This document shows, in pieces, positions 63,983 to 64,000 of a DNA stretch of 64,000 nt. The stretch is taken from the NCBI RefSeq assembly GCF_001705515.1, contig NZ_MDJS01000003.1, forward strand, positions 186,001 to 250,000, read 5' to 3'. Numbering within the stretch: position 1 is the stretch's first letter; the number at the start of each line of letters is the position of its first letter. The translations under genes and the position numbers were made by a program. The stretch comes from Mucilaginibacter sp. PPCGB 2223. Lineage in GTDB: Bacteria > Bacteroidota > Bacteroidia > Sphingobacteriales > Sphingobacteriaceae. The notes beneath the pieces are model-generated. The model did no database searches. It was given only the letters and a program-made list of their open reading frames with translations, and had not been told where the DNA came from.

Positions 63983-64000
63983 AAATGCGAATGGCCATCG

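Overview
The window is a stretch of chromosome from a member of the Bacteroidota, most likely a Sphingobacteriaceae close to Mucilaginibacter or Pedobacter. Evidence: a short RpoD lacking the long N-terminal region of proteobacterial sigma factors, a Bacteroidota-type MraY with an extra internal loop, an Hc1 (histone H1-like) mini-protein, DUF2911 and DUF4296 proteins, promoter motifs of the TAnnTTTG kind, and many short palindromic repeats between genes. The genus is inference; there is no rRNA in the window. The coding sequence is dense, about 48 genes in 64 kb, and I see no tRNA, rRNA, CRISPR array or prophage.

Layout. 1-6.4 kb: a truncated SPFH protein, a DUF2911 protein, an M48 metalloprotease and two oxidoreductases, all on the minus strand. 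6.9-13.3 kb: rpoD, an orphan ABC ATPase with a small membrane partner, PhzF and smc on the plus strand. 13.4-17.7 kb: a HAD-like protein, a small unknown, a LolD-type ATPase and an M1 aminopeptidase on the minus strand. 18.2-25.3 kb: sucC, small unknowns, a hydrolase broken by one nonsense codon, ligA and dapA. 25.3-43.1 kb: the Hc1 protein, an alpha-oxoamine synthase and then the complete division and cell-wall (dcw) cluster transcribed leftward: mraZ-rsmH-ftsL-ftsI-murE-mraY-murD-ftsW-murG-murC-ftsQ-ftsA-ftsZ. murF and ddl are not in it. 43.3-54.3 kb, mainly minus strand: a GHL10 glycosidase, an acyl hydrolase, acetyltransferases, pgk, gap, and a translationally coupled operon ending in aspartokinase. 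54.4-58.1 kb: YggS, DUF4296 and mutS2. 58.1-64 kb: an AT-rich small gene, a RAYT transposase unit, an ECF sigma factor with its membrane/beta-barrel partner, a two-domain esterase, a disordered protein and the start of a CoA-transferase operon.

How genes fit together: aspartokinase and DapA supply the meso-diaminopimelate that MurE (with a DNPR motif) adds to the peptidoglycan precursor; MurD/C/G, MraY, FtsW and FtsI complete and polymerise it; FtsA and FtsZ drive the ring. gap and pgk are consecutive glycolytic steps, and SucC makes succinyl-CoA.

The most notable non-gene content is a population of dispersed repeats. One family occurs at five loci as inverted pairs of C5/G5-tract palindromes and supplies the stop codons of three genes and in-frame N-terminal codons of two others. 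A RAYT transposase gene is bracketed by near-identical inverted hairpins, and a direct repeat of its own first codons lies downstream. A palindromic insertion seems to have duplicated the 3' end of sucC. Regulatory sites of interest are two sets of 10-bp-spaced GTGGnn repeats near mraZ (MraZ operators), an inverted pair of perfect DnaA boxes between ftsA and ftsZ, and an intrinsic terminator inside the dcw cluster between murG and murC.
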